Shown in pieces: positions 47,301 through 55,209 of a stretch of 64,000 nt of DNA. The stretch comes from Hypnocyclicus thermotrophus (lineage in GTDB: Bacteria > Fusobacteriota > Fusobacteriia > Fusobacteriales > Fusobacteriaceae): NCBI RefSeq assembly GCF_004365575.1, contig NZ_SOBG01000004.1:186001-250000 (forward strand), written 5' to 3'. The first letter of the stretch is position 1, and each line of letters begins with the position of its first letter. The translations under genes were made by a program, and so were the position numbers. The notes under the pieces are model-generated. The model saw only the letters and a list, made by a program, of their open reading frames with translations, made no database searches and had not been told where the DNA came from.

Positions 47301-47932
47301 GAACCATCATCTTTATTAAAAATATTTGCAGAAATTACACTACCTTTAAAACTATTAATATTTTTTATAAGAAAATCTTTACCAAAATTAAATTCATGAT
47401 TTCCTATAGTCCAAGCATCTGTTCCCATAAAATTCATTGCTTCTACCATAGGATGTGGATTCATATCATTAAATAATTCTGCACTATTATCTTGTACTGT
47501 ATCTCCATTATCTAATAATATCATATTTGGATTTTCTTTTCTTAATTGTTTTACTAAAGTATATATTTTAGCATATCCCGCATCTTTATCCTCCGAATCG
47601 ATTGCATAATCATACGGATAAATTCTTCCATGCATATCAGAAGTTAAAGCAATTACAACTTCTTGTTCATTTAAATCTTCTGTTCCTTTTATTACTGGTG
47701 GATTATTTTTATTTGTTACTACTAAATCTTCCACTTTTCTTTCCTCTGCTTTAGTTTCTTCTACTTTTGCAGATTCTGTTACTTTAATAGCTTCTTCTGC
47801 TTTTGGAGTTTCTACCACTGTTTCTGTTTTTGTAGGAACTTCATTTACTACTTCTTTTTTTACAGTGTTACTATTACACGAAACTATTGTGATTAACAAT
47901 GTAAAAAGGATAAATAGTTTTTTTAATTGCAT
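44351..47932 (-). CDS. Double-domain 5'-nucleotidase/phosphodiesterase lipoprotein with LysM
   Basis: About 1193 residues. ATG at 47932 follows AGGAGGGG; upstream codons are discarded. A lipoprotein signal ends in ITIVSC, and a Glu/Lys/Val-rich linker follows. First enzyme unit (about 90-620): SDMHGR, DNGDTVQD, GNHEFNFG and GGHEHA, resembling cyclic-nucleotide phosphodiesterase/3'-nucleotidases. Second unit (about 640-1130): FNDFHGH, SAGDNYQGT, GNHEFDWG and GHSHK, a 5'-nucleotidase. A LysM-like murein-binding segment (PGDCLWNII) ends the protein. The second unit is identical to the next gene upstream over 1456 bases. It probably salvages extracellular nucleotides. Confidence 0.88.
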   Translation of the reverse strand: MQLKKLFILFTLLITIVSCNSNTVKKEVVNEVPTKTETVVETPKAEEAIKVTESAKVEETKAEERKVEDLVVTNKNNPPVIKGTEDLNEQEVVIALTSDMHGRIYPYDYAIDSEDKDAGYAKIYTLVKQLRKENPNMILLDNGDTVQDNSAELFNDMNPHPMVEAMNFMGTDAWTIGNHEFNFGKDFLIKNINSFKGSVISANIFNKDDGSYFVQPYQEFIVNGARVVVIGITPPHIPKWEASTPEHFKNLIFQETKRSLQATLDEIGDNFDVLIGAFHLGRKGEYGGAGIYDLAKAFPEFSVIFGGHEHATYVEDVNGVKIIEPGKYGSSLAVAGIKLVKTDGNWEVKGVEAANLSTKEVEPDKEMLEKFKYVHEKSLADANTVIGEVTDDFIKGVDYITKADKVTTMPTAQLQDTAVINLINRVQKKYANADISSAALFNFGSNLKKGPFKKKDVAYIYKYPNTLVGVNITGENLLKYMEWSASYYNTWKEGDITISFNENVRGYNYDMFYGVNYEIDLSQEPGNRIKNVIFNGKPFDKNKTYKLAVNNYRFGTLLSLGLVKPEDKYFDSYAEMQDAGRIRDLIIKYTKEMGGKLSPKVENNWKIVGIKLDYPGKEEILDKVRSGEIQIPRSKDGRTLNVKSLNIYDFPRDVKIDIVTFNDFHGHVKEGRKELGMAKIVGYVDALKKENPNVLVVSAGDNYQGTAISNLTVGAPVNDMFELLDLVGSAIGNHEFDWGVEKIKEWEDKGVAFLASNIYDKATNKPVSWAMPYRIVEIAGKKIAFIGLSTESTAYQTKVENVKDLKFIPVEKAAKEWVEYLMSGKASEGKPDAIIALTHVPTVQDRDTKEITGDEIERLSKVKGIDAIVTGHSHKIVSGKINGIPVVQAYKYGRALGRIELMFDKENKLTVNAYVDLAYKHKEDIPVSKEAKLRYEMREEKLKPILGKVVGKLNEDLIHDRSAKNLTPLGYWAADIMRKATGTQIGLTNGGGLRRSLYKGDITMGDLYEVMPFDNQLVTMKVSGKHLKELIDHGIDADYMTDGQFAGLYVVYNPDKEYEHRVEMLALEDGTIVEDDKWYTLTTNDFILGGGDKYNFKGAKEVVDTYVQIRDVLEEAIEKEKEVKVPNIEGIMIPVTEYKAEPGDCLWNIIKAADNTLSDKEILSIVKDLALINRLENPDLIYIDQTLRLPLDN
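44515..45970 (-). repeat. 1456-bp direct repeat, copy 1
   Basis: From about 44515 to 45970 the sequence matches 48227-49682 at a constant offset of 3712; I found no difference in the lines compared, and the encoded proteins are identical. It covers the second enzyme unit of the double nucleotidase and the start of its tail. Outside these limits the two genes diverge at once. Confidence 0.93.
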
Positions 47933-47989
47933 AATTTCCCCTCCTATTTTTATTTGTTTTTCAAATAAATAATTTAACACTACATTATA

Positions 47990-48018
47990 ATTTTATATTA
48001 TTTTTTATAAAATTTCAA
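47990..48018 (-). promoter_or_regulatory. Candidate promoter of the double nucleotidase gene
   Basis: TTGAAA at 48013-48018, 17 bases, TAAAAT at 47990-47995 on the minus strand, within the 133-base gap between the two nucleotidase genes. Confidence 0.45.
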
Positions 48019-48065
48019 ATTTATTTACTTTATTATACTAAAATATTATTTACTTTTCTTCGATA

Positions 48066-49751
48066 TTAATTTAATGGTACTTTTAATGTTTGATCAATGT
48101 AAATTAAATCAGGATTTTTAATTCTATTTATTAATACAAGATTTGATATTGTTTCTGATATTTTTGTATTATCTAATTTAGAATCAAATGAAGTTATTAT
48201 TTTCCATAATGAATCTCCTGATTTCACTTTATATTCTGTTACTGGTATCATTATTCCTTCTATATTTGGTACTTTTACCTCTTTTTCTTTTTCTATTGCT
48301 TCTTCTAATACATCTCTTATTTGAACATATGTATCTACTACTTCTTTTGCTCCTTTAAAGTTGTATTTATCTCCTCCACCTAATATAAAATCATTTGTTG
48401 TTAATGTATACCATTTATCATCTTCTACTATTGTTCCATCTTCTAATGCCAACATTTCTACTCTATGTTCATATTCTTTATCTGGATTATACACTACATA
48501 TAATCCTGCAAATTGTCCATCTGTCATGTAATCTGCATCTATTCCATGATCTATTAACTCTTTTAAGTGTTTTCCACTTACTTTCATTGTTACTAATTGA
48601 TTATCAAATGGCATTACTTCATAAAGGTCACCCATTGTTATGTCTCCTTTATATAGACTTCTTCTTAGTCCTCCTCCATTTGTTAATCCTATTTGTGTTC
48701 CTGTTGCTTTTCTCATTATGTCTGCTGCCCAATAACCTAATGGTGTTAAATTTTTTGCACTTCTATCATGTATTAAATCTTCATTTAGTTTTCCTACTAC
48801 TTTTCCTAAAATTGGTTTTAATTTTTCTTCTCTCATTTCATATCTTAATTTCGCTTCTTTTGATACTGGTATATCTTCTTTATGTTTATATGCTAAATCT
48901 ACATATGCATTTACTGTTAATTTGTTTTCTTTATCAAACATTAGTTCTATTCTTCCTAAGGCTCTTCCATATTTATATGCTTGTACTACTGGTATTCCAT
49001 TTATTTTTCCTGATACTATTTTATGACTATGTCCTGTCACTATTGCATCTATTCCTTTTACTTTTGATAATCTTTCTATTTCATCTCCTGTTATTTCTTT
49101 TGTATCTCTATCTTGGACTGTTGGTACATGTGTTAATGCTATTATTGCATCTGGTTTCCCTTCTGATGCTTTCCCTGACATTAAATATTCTACCCATTCT
49201 TTAGCTGCTTTTTCTACTGGTATAAATTTTAAATCTTTTACATTTTCTACTTTTGTTTGATAAGCTGTTGATTCTGTTGATAAACCTATAAATGCTATTT
49301 TTTTACCTGCTATTTCTACTATTCTATATGGCATTGCCCATGATACTGGTTTATTTGTTGCTTTATCATATATGTTTGATGCTAAAAAGGCTACTCCTTT
49401 ATCTTCCCATTCTTTTATTTTTTCTACTCCCCAGTCAAATTCATGATTCCCTATTGCTGAACCTACTAAATCAAGTAATTCAAACATATCATTTACTGGT
49501 GCTCCTACTGTTAAGTTTGATATTGCTGTCCCTTGATAGTTATCTCCTGCTGATACTACTAATACATTTGGATTTTCTTTTTTTAATGCATCTACATATC
49601 CTACTATTTTAGCCATTCCTAGCTCTTTTCTACCTTCTTTTACATGACCATGAAAATCATTAAATGTTACTATATCAATTTTCACTCCTTCTGCAAATGC
49701 GAAAACAGAAATTAATAAAAATAATGCCAATGTTTTCAATGTTTTTTTCAT
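48066..49751 (-). CDS. Secreted 5'-nucleotidase with C-terminal LysM
   Basis: 561 residues. A standard signal peptide (about 1-20, ending in FAFAEG) is followed by a metallophosphatase domain with DFHGH, GDNYQGT, GNHEFDWG and GHSHK, then the 5'-nucleotidase C-terminal domain (TNGGGLRRSLYKGD, MPFDNQLVTMKVSG) and a LysM-like tail (KSGDSLWKIITSF) that would hold it on murein. Unlike its neighbour it has no lipobox. About 485 residues are identical to the second unit of the adjacent gene, whereas the signal and LysM parts differ. ATG follows GGAGG. Confidence 0.9.
   Translation of the reverse strand: MKKTLKTLALFLLISVFAFAEGVKIDIVTFNDFHGHVKEGRKELGMAKIVGYVDALKKENPNVLVVSAGDNYQGTAISNLTVGAPVNDMFELLDLVGSAIGNHEFDWGVEKIKEWEDKGVAFLASNIYDKATNKPVSWAMPYRIVEIAGKKIAFIGLSTESTAYQTKVENVKDLKFIPVEKAAKEWVEYLMSGKASEGKPDAIIALTHVPTVQDRDTKEITGDEIERLSKVKGIDAIVTGHSHKIVSGKINGIPVVQAYKYGRALGRIELMFDKENKLTVNAYVDLAYKHKEDIPVSKEAKLRYEMREEKLKPILGKVVGKLNEDLIHDRSAKNLTPLGYWAADIMRKATGTQIGLTNGGGLRRSLYKGDITMGDLYEVMPFDNQLVTMKVSGKHLKELIDHGIDADYMTDGQFAGLYVVYNPDKEYEHRVEMLALEDGTIVEDDKWYTLTTNDFILGGGDKYNFKGAKEVVDTYVQIRDVLEEAIEKEKEVKVPNIEGIMIPVTEYKVKSGDSLWKIITSFDSKLDNTKISETISNLVLINRIKNPDLIYIDQTLKVPLN
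48227..49682 (-). repeat. 1456-bp direct repeat, copy 2
   Basis: Partner of 44515-45970, in the same orientation. It spans nearly the whole mature enzyme of the single nucleotidase. No inverted ends, transposase or target duplication are visible, so it looks like gene duplication or conversion and not an insertion element. Confidence 0.93.
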
Positions 49752-49975
49752 ATTCTCCTCCTTGTATTTTAAATTTTAGAGAAAATTTATTTTTTTCTCT
49801 ATATATAATAAACTTTTTTTGTAAACGGTATCATTTTTTTTAATTAAACCTCTTTAAAATTTTTAGTTTCTATATAATATTACCCTATTTTTTTTTAAAT
49901 TTCAAATTTATTTATTAATAATGATATTTAATATTAACGACATATGTCAAATGTTTTTTATAATTAAATTCATAA

Positions 49976-50003
49976 TAAAAAAAGACTGCAAAATTGCAGT
50001 CCC
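49976..50003 (-). terminator. Terminator after the ferredoxin genes
   Basis: GACTGCA pairs with TGCAGTC around a four-base loop, with seven T following on the minus strand, about 20 bases after the second ferredoxin stop. Confidence 0.88.
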
Positions 50004-50022
50004 TAAAATATATTCACTTGAT

Positions 50023-50187
50023 TTATCCAGCTATTGCTTCTACTGGGCATACTCCTTCACATGCTCCACAATCTATACATGCTTCACTAATTTCATATTT
50101 TCCATCTGCTTCACTTATTGCTGATACTGGACAAGTTCCTTCACATGCTCCACATCCTATACATGTTTCTTTATCTATTACGTACAT
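50023..50187 (-). CDS. 2[4Fe-4S] ferredoxin, downstream copy
   Basis: 54 residues: a small clostridial-type ferredoxin. Two CxxCxxCxxxCP motifs (CIGCGACEGTCP and CIDCGACEGVCP) bind two cubane clusters. It carries low-potential electrons in the cytoplasm for pyruvate oxidation, hydrogenase or nitrogen and carbon metabolism typical of anaerobes. It is nearly identical to the copy 38 bases upstream, differing at a few bases and lacking one Ala codon near the end. ATG follows AGGAGG. Confidence 0.95.
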   Translation of the reverse strand: MYVIDKETCIGCGACEGTCPVSAISEADGKYEISEACIDCGACEGVCPVEAIAG

Positions 50188-50200
50188 TACATTACCTCCT
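50023..50200 (-). repeat. Tandem ferredoxin repeat, copy 1
   Basis: About 178 bases, including the coding region and ribosome site, repeated at 50226-50406 with only a handful of changes and one extra codon. This is a recent tandem duplication. Confidence 0.9.
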
Positions 50201-50225
50201 ATTAAATATATACTCTATTTATTAT

Positions 50226-50393
50226 TTATCCAGCAGCTATTGCTTCTACTGGGCATACTCCTGCACACGCTCCACAATCTATACATGCTTCACTAATTTC
50301 ATATTTTCCATCTGCTTCACTTATTGCTGATACTGGGCAAGTTCCTTCACATGCTCCACATCCTATACATGTTTCTTTATCTATTACGTACAT
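50226..50393 (-). CDS. 2[4Fe-4S] ferredoxin, promoter-proximal copy
   Basis: 55 residues, a paralogue of the downstream copy, with the same two four-cysteine motifs (CIGCGACEGTCP, CIDCGACAGVCP) and ending AIAAG. The Glu-to-Ala change in the second motif and the extra Ala are the visible protein differences. It lies 34 bases downstream of a strong promoter, so this copy is transcribed first and the duplicate raises dosage. Confidence 0.95.
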   Translation of the reverse strand: MYVIDKETCIGCGACEGTCPVSAISEADGKYEISEACIDCGACAGVCPVEAIAAG

Positions 50394-50406
50394 TACATTA
50401 CCTCCT
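50226..50406 (-). repeat. Tandem ferredoxin repeat, copy 2
   Basis: Partner of 50023-50200, offset 206 bases over most of its length. The match stops just upstream of the ribosome site, so the promoter was not duplicated. Confidence 0.9.
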
Positions 50407-50426
50407 TCAAATTTTATTACATTAAT

Positions 50427-50455
50427 AATATACTGTTTTTAAGCTATATTGTCAA
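50427..50455 (-). promoter_or_regulatory. Promoter of the ferredoxin genes
   Basis: Perfect TTGACA at 50450-50455, 17 bases, TATATT at 50427-50432 on the minus strand, 34 bases before the first ferredoxin ATG. Confidence 0.85.
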
Positions 50456-50654
50456 GAACTTATTTATTTTAAAGGGATTTAAACGTTTATATTGTTTTGA
50501 GATTCAAATATTTTATAGTTTTAAAAAATATTTTTTTCACTTAATATGTACAGTATATATTTACATTCTTTTTTCATTAGTTTTCTTATACTTTTACATT
50601 ATTATTTTTCACAATTTTATTTGAAAATCAAAATTTTTGTGAATTTATAAATTA

Positions 50655-51674
50655 TTATTTTTTAAAAATGTTTTTTATATCATTTCCTGTAATTATAAAA
50701 AACAGTAATATAAGAATAACCATTCCTATTAGATGTACTCTTTCTTCTATTTTTTTATTTATTTTTATTCCTATCATTTCTAAAATTACAAATATAATTC
50801 TCCCGCCATCAAGAGCAGGAAATGGTAATAAATTAAATATCCCTATATTTACAGATAACATAGCAGTAAGCCATACAAGCAATATTTTCCCTGTTTTTAC
50901 AAATTCATCTACAATTCTTACCATGCCTATAGGTCCTGATACTTCATCAGATTTAACTTCTCCTTTAACAAGCATTTTAAGACCTTTAAATACTGTAGAA
51001 AAAAGTTCATTAAAAGATTTAACCCCTTCTTTAATTCCTTCAATAAAACCATATTTAGAATGAATATATTTAGGATTTATCCCTATCATATATTTTTGAT
51101 TTTTTTCATCATATATAAGCTTTATTTTTTTTTCTATTAAAACACCATCTCTTTCAATAACCATATTTAACTTATCTTTTTTTATATTTCTCATTATTAC
51201 TGTTATATCATTCCAATTTTCTATTTTTATATTATCTATTTCTTTAATTTTATCTCCTACTTTCAAGTCATTATAAGCTGGAGCTTTTTCGCTTATATAT
51301 CCTATACTTCCATCATCAACAATATCGTATTTTCCGCTAATAAATGTAAGCGACATCATAATAATAAACGCTAATACAAAATTCATAAATACCCCTGCAA
51401 ATAAAACTATAAATCTTTGATATGCAGGTTTTGAATTAAATCCATTTTCAACTGGTTTCTCTATATCCATTCCATCAATATTTACAAAACCACCCATTGG
51501 AATTCCTCTTACACTATATTTAGTATAAGATTTTTTATAACTTAATAATTCTGGACCCATTCCAATCGAAAATTCACTAATTGGCATTTTAAAAACTCTT
51601 GCAGCTAAAAAATGTCCCAACTCATGAATAAATATAATTATACTTAATATTAATAAAGTAATCAATAAAGTCAT
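50655..51674 (-). CDS. rseP: Site-2 protease RseP family (M50), intramembrane metalloprotease
   Basis: 339 residues. The zinc motif HELGH is at residues 17-21 in the first membrane segment; a PDZ domain lies at about 125-200, and the second metal motif is in LLPFPALDGGRI near residue 290. It cleaves membrane-bound anti-sigma factors or signal peptide remnants within the membrane. It ends the uppS-cdsA-dxr-PAP2-tmk-rseP run; dxr-rseP neighbourhoods are common. Substrate here is unknown. ATG follows GGAGG. Confidence 0.92.
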   Translation of the reverse strand: MTLLITLLILSIIIFIHELGHFLAARVFKMPISEFSIGMGPELLSYKKSYTKYSVRGIPMGGFVNIDGMDIEKPVENGFNSKPAYQRFIVLFAGVFMNFVLAFIIMMSLTFISGKYDIVDDGSIGYISEKAPAYNDLKVGDKIKEIDNIKIENWNDITVIMRNIKKDKLNMVIERDGVLIEKKIKLIYDEKNQKYMIGINPKYIHSKYGFIEGIKEGVKSFNELFSTVFKGLKMLVKGEVKSDEVSGPIGMVRIVDEFVKTGKILLVWLTAMLSVNIGIFNLLPFPALDGGRIIFVILEMIGIKINKKIEERVHLIGMVILILLFFIITGNDIKNIFKK

Positions 51675-51688
51675 TACTCCTCCTTAAT

Positions 51689-52369
51689 TTATTTTTCTAA
51701 AATATCTTTAACAACATGATAAACTTCATTATGTATTTCTTCTATACTTTTAATCTGACCTTCTTCATTTACACATTCTATCTTATACCAATTTTCTATT
51801 TTAGCTATTTCTAATGAATTTTCATATGATTTTTTCATATATTCTATATCTTTTTCATGTATATCTTTTTCTTTTTTTCCTGTTATTTTATTCTCTCTAT
51901 TCGAGATAAGTTCTAAAGCTTGTTTTGTAGGCATATTTAAAAATATAACTATGTCTGGTATTGGCAATGCTATTTTATTATATTCCAAGTCTTTTAACCA
52001 ATTCAAATACTCTATTTTTTTATGATATTCTTTTATTTTTGCTCCTTGATGTATCATATTTGAAGTTGTATATCTATCAGATACTACTATTCCATTTTCT
52101 TGATAAAAATTCCCCCATTCTTTATTAAATGAAGCATATCTATCTATTGCATACATAGTAGATATTGGATATGGATTTATTTCTTTTACATTATCCCCAA
52201 ATTCTCCTCTTAAATACATTTTAATTGGTTCACTTGCTTTACTCTCATAATTTGGAAAACTAATAAGCTTTATTTTTTTATTTTCATTTTTTAATCTTTT
52301 ATAAAGTCTTTCTGTTTGAGTTTGTTTTCCACTTCCATCACTACCTTCTATAACTATTAACTTTCCCAT
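51689..52369 (-). CDS. tmk: Thymidylate kinase
   Basis: 226 residues. The P-loop is EGSDGSGKQTQTERL near residues 8-20, followed by SFPNYES and the DRY motif VVSDRYTTSNMIHQG. The form resembles the Gln-containing P-loop type found in some bacteria and in deoxynucleoside kinases, but length and DRYxxSN context favour dTMP kinase, which makes dTDP for DNA synthesis. It lies between PAP2 and rseP with gaps of 10-14 bases. Confidence 0.85.
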   Translation of the reverse strand: MGKLIVIEGSDGSGKQTQTERLYKRLKNENKKIKLISFPNYESKASEPIKMYLRGEFGDNVKEINPYPISTMYAIDRYASFNKEWGNFYQENGIVVSDRYTTSNMIHQGAKIKEYHKKIEYLNWLKDLEYNKIALPIPDIVIFLNMPTKQALELISNRENKITGKKEKDIHEKDIEYMKKSYENSLEIAKIENWYKIECVNEEGQIKSIEEIHNEVYHVVKDILEK

Positions 52370-52379
52370 TTATATCCTC

Positions 52380-53138
52380 CTAATTTATTAATAAAAAATA
52401 TTCATAAAAATAATACCCAATACTTGATCCTAGTACTGCTCCTAACATTACATCGCTTGTCCAATGTTTTTTAGATATTATTCTAGATACACCCACAAAA
52501 CAAGCTATTATAATAAATATAAAGTTATTATAATATAAATATAAAGGAACCATTGCAGAAAATATAGACGTTGTATGTCCCGATGGACTACTTAAATATT
52601 CATGCTTAAACATTTTCTTCTCTAAAATAGCTTCTTTAAATTTAAATAAATCAAAATTATTAAGTTTTTTTTCTGGACGTTTTCTTGTTATAAAAGGTTT
52701 TATTATATTTACAAATATACCTGAAAAAATAGAACTTATTATAGTTATTAAAAATAGTCTTTCTATACTGTTATCTAAATTTAAAAATTTTATAAAAATA
52801 ACTACTATTATTAATAAAGCTGATAAAATATCACCTTTTCCTATCATATACCCTAATTTCCCCCAAAAATAAAATAAAATTGTATTATTCTCAAAAAAAT
52901 ATTTTGTAATTACTTTATCTATAAATTTAATTATTAAATATTCTATAACTAATATTAAAACTAAATAAAAAATATTAATTCTTGAAAAAAAATTAATCAT
53001 TACATATCTCATCATATCTAAAAAATTGATTGTTTTTGTTATTTCTATTATTATAAGTATATATAAAGGATAAAAAATAAATTGAATTGTATCATTTCTA
53101 TCAAAAAATTGCTTTATTCTTTTATGTGTTTGATCCAT
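52380..53138 (-). CDS. PAP2-family membrane phosphatase, second copy
   Basis: 252 residues with about six membrane segments and the three PAP2 motifs KPFITRKRPEKK, SPSGHTTSIFS and SRIISKKHWTSDV. It starts at the dxr stop with a one-base overlap, in an operon with uppS and cdsA. A natural job would be dephosphorylating undecaprenyl pyrophosphate or phosphatidylglycerol phosphate; context supports the first, but the substrate is inferred. It differs strongly from the PAP2 protein in the LPS cluster. Confidence 0.83.
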   Translation of the reverse strand: MDQTHKRIKQFFDRNDTIQFIFYPLYILIIIEITKTINFLDMMRYVMINFFSRINIFYLVLILVIEYLIIKFIDKVITKYFFENNTILFYFWGKLGYMIGKGDILSALLIIVVIFIKFLNLDNSIERLFLITIISSIFSGIFVNIIKPFITRKRPEKKLNNFDLFKFKEAILEKKMFKHEYLSSPSGHTTSIFSAMVPLYLYYNNFIFIIIACFVGVSRIISKKHWTSDVMLGAVLGSSIGYYFYEYFLLIN

Positions 53139-54283
53139 TATAAATATTCCCTTCTAATTTTATCTCTTATTTCTCTATCTACTTCTAATATTACATTCAA
53201 GTTATCTATATTTATAGTTTTATGATTATTCATTTCATTTTCTATTATTTTATAAATATCTAAAAATTTTATTTTATTATTTAAAAAAAGTTCTACCGCC
53301 ATTTCGTTTGCTGCATTAAATACAATTGGCATACTTTTTCCTATTTTTCCTGCAAAAAAAGCTAATTCTATACCTCTAAATACTTTATTATCTACTTCCT
53401 CAAAAGTTAAATTCGAATATTTCATAAAATCTAGTCTATCAATAATCTTATTCTCTAGTCTTTCTGGATAGCTAAAAGCGTATTGAATAGGTATTTTCAT
53501 ATCTGGAACTCCCATTTGTGCAACAATACTATTATCAACAAATTCTACCATTGAATGAATTATGCTTTGTGGGTGTATTACTACTTTTATTTTATCATAG
53601 TCTATATTAAATAATTGGTGTGCTTCAATTACTTCAAGCCCTTTATTTATAAGTGTAGATGAATCTATCGTTATTTTTTTACCCATACTCCAATTAGGAT
53701 GTTTTAATGCATCTTCTAATTCTACATTTTTTAAAAATTCTATAGTTTTCCCTCTAAATGTTCCTCCACTACCTGTCAATACTAAATTTTTTACTTCTTT
53801 ATCTTTTCCTGCTAATAATGATTGAAATAATGCTGAATGTTCACTGTCTACAGGTATTATTTCTGCTTTATATTTTTTTAATAAACTATTAATATAGTCT
53901 CCTCCCGCTACCATTGTTTCTTTATTAGCAAGTGCTATTCTTTTTTCTTTTTTAATAGCTTCTATAGTAGCTTCAAGTCCTATTGCTCCACTTACTGCAG
54001 TTAAAATAATATCTGTTTCATTAAGTTTTCCTATTTCTTTAAGGCCTTCTTTTCCATAAAATATTTCGATATTGTTAAATTCGTTTTTCAAAAATTTATA
54101 TCCTTCTTCTGTTCCTATTGCTACATATTTAGGTTTAAATTCTTTTATTTGTTTTGCTAAAAATTTATAATTACTATTAGCTGTTAAAGCTATTACATTA
54201 AACTCATTTTTCAATTCTCGTATAATTTCTAATGCATTTGTTCCTATACTTCCTGTAGATCCTAAAATAGATATATTTTTCAT
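53138..54283 (-). CDS. dxr: 1-deoxy-D-xylulose 5-phosphate reductoisomerase
   Basis: 381 residues. It commits DXP to the MEP isoprenoid pathway using NADPH. N-terminal [13 protein letters not shown] binds NADPH; the catalytic region has [13 protein letters not shown] with metal-ligand acidic residues, and ASGGTF-like GSGGTFRG follows. I chose ATG at 54283, the family start (MKNISILG), with a GGAAGAG upstream; the open frame extends 21 codons further without similarity. It overlaps the PAP2 gene by one base. Confidence 0.94.
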   Translation of the reverse strand: MKNISILGSTGSIGTNALEIIRELKNEFNVIALTANSNYKFLAKQIKEFKPKYVAIGTEEGYKFLKNEFNNIEIFYGKEGLKEIGKLNETDIILTAVSGAIGLEATIEAIKKEKRIALANKETMVAGGDYINSLLKKYKAEIIPVDSEHSALFQSLLAGKDKEVKNLVLTGSGGTFRGKTIEFLKNVELEDALKHPNWSMGKKITIDSSTLINKGLEVIEAHQLFNIDYDKIKVVIHPQSIIHSMVEFVDNSIVAQMGVPDMKIPIQYAFSYPERLENKIIDRLDFMKYSNLTFEEVDNKVFRGIELAFFAGKIGKSMPIVFNAANEMAVELFLNNKIKFLDIYKIIENEMNNHKTINIDNLNVILEVDREIRDKIRREYL

Positions 54284-54313
54284 TTTTTCTCTTCCTCTCT
54301 CTAAAATAATTAT

Positions 54314-54343
54314 AGAAAAATAAAAGACCCAAAAGTCTTTTAT
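54314..54343 (-). terminator. Hairpin before dxr
   Basis: ATAAAAGAC pairs with GTCTTTTAT and is followed by a T run on the minus strand, between cdsA and dxr. It would separate the two unless read through. A weak promoter-like TTGACT with TATTCA 16 bases on lies just upstream (about 54353-54380), so a start near the hairpin is possible. Confidence 0.55.
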
Positions 54344-54393
54344 CATTAAAGTTGAATATAAAATGATTCTTTTGAGTCAATATATTTAATAGT

Positions 54394-55209
54394 TTATACT
54401 ATAAAAAATTTTATATAATAATACATAAGTGGTAATACAAATATTAAGCTATCATACCTATCTAAGATACCTCCATGTTCTCCTAATATATGTCCCGAAT
54501 CTTTTATTTCATATTCTCTTTTAAAAATTGATTCTACTAAATCTCCAATTTGACCAAAAAATGAAACTATTACTGGTATTATAATTAAATGTATTATTTT
54601 TATACCATCAAAAAATACTATATTTATTAAAAACATTGTAATAATCGTAAAAATAATAGAACCTATAGAACCTTCAATAGACTTTTTAGGACTTATTACA
54701 CTTAATCCCTTTTTAAAAAATTTTCTTCCAATATTCATACCTACAATATATGCAAAAGTATCTGATATCCATACTAAGGTTTGTATTGTTATTAACCATA
54801 ATTTCCCTTCTACTAAGAAGCTTATCGCTAATATATGTGAAAACATAAATGATACATATATTACTGGTAATAATGTATTCATAAAATATTCACTTGTATT
54901 TTGTATTTGATTTCTCAAAACTCTATAAGTTAATAATATAATTATTCCCACAACAAATAAGGCAGTTCCATGTTTAAAATTTATATATCCCATTTTTTGT
55001 AAATAATATCCATTTGGTATTATTAAACCAAAAAAATATCCTAAATATTTATTATATTTTTTATTTCCATAAGATAGCATTTTATAAAACTCAGACATTC
55101 CAAAAATTATAACTAAATTAGTAAAAATAAGTAATGGAATTCCCCCTAAATAATATATGAGCAATGTCAAAATAACTAATACAATAGCTATTATTATCCT
55201 ATTTATCAT
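54394..55209 (-). CDS. cdsA: Phosphatidate cytidylyltransferase
   Basis: Makes CDP-diacylglycerol, precursor of all phospholipids. 271 residues with about eight membrane segments and the C-terminal CdsA signature region (SPKKSIEGSIGS and GEHGGILDRYDSL). I chose ATG at 55209, eight bases after GGAGG; a TTG five codons earlier overlaps that site. It overlaps uppS by 11 bases, indicating coupled translation. Confidence 0.92.
   Translation of the reverse strand: MINRIIIAIVLVILTLLIYYLGGIPLLIFTNLVIIFGMSEFYKMLSYGNKKYNKYLGYFFGLIIPNGYYLQKMGYINFKHGTALFVVGIIILLTYRVLRNQIQNTSEYFMNTLLPVIYVSFMFSHILAISFLVEGKLWLITIQTLVWISDTFAYIVGMNIGRKFFKKGLSVISPKKSIEGSIGSIIFTIITMFLINIVFFDGIKIIHLIIIPVIVSFFGQIGDLVESIFKREYEIKDSGHILGEHGGILDRYDSLIFVLPLMYYYIKFFIV

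Noticed and set aside
44515-49682. Insertion element or transposon as source of the repeat
   Set aside because: No transposase, terminal inverted repeats or target duplication; the repeat ends fall inside coding sequence of the same gene family.
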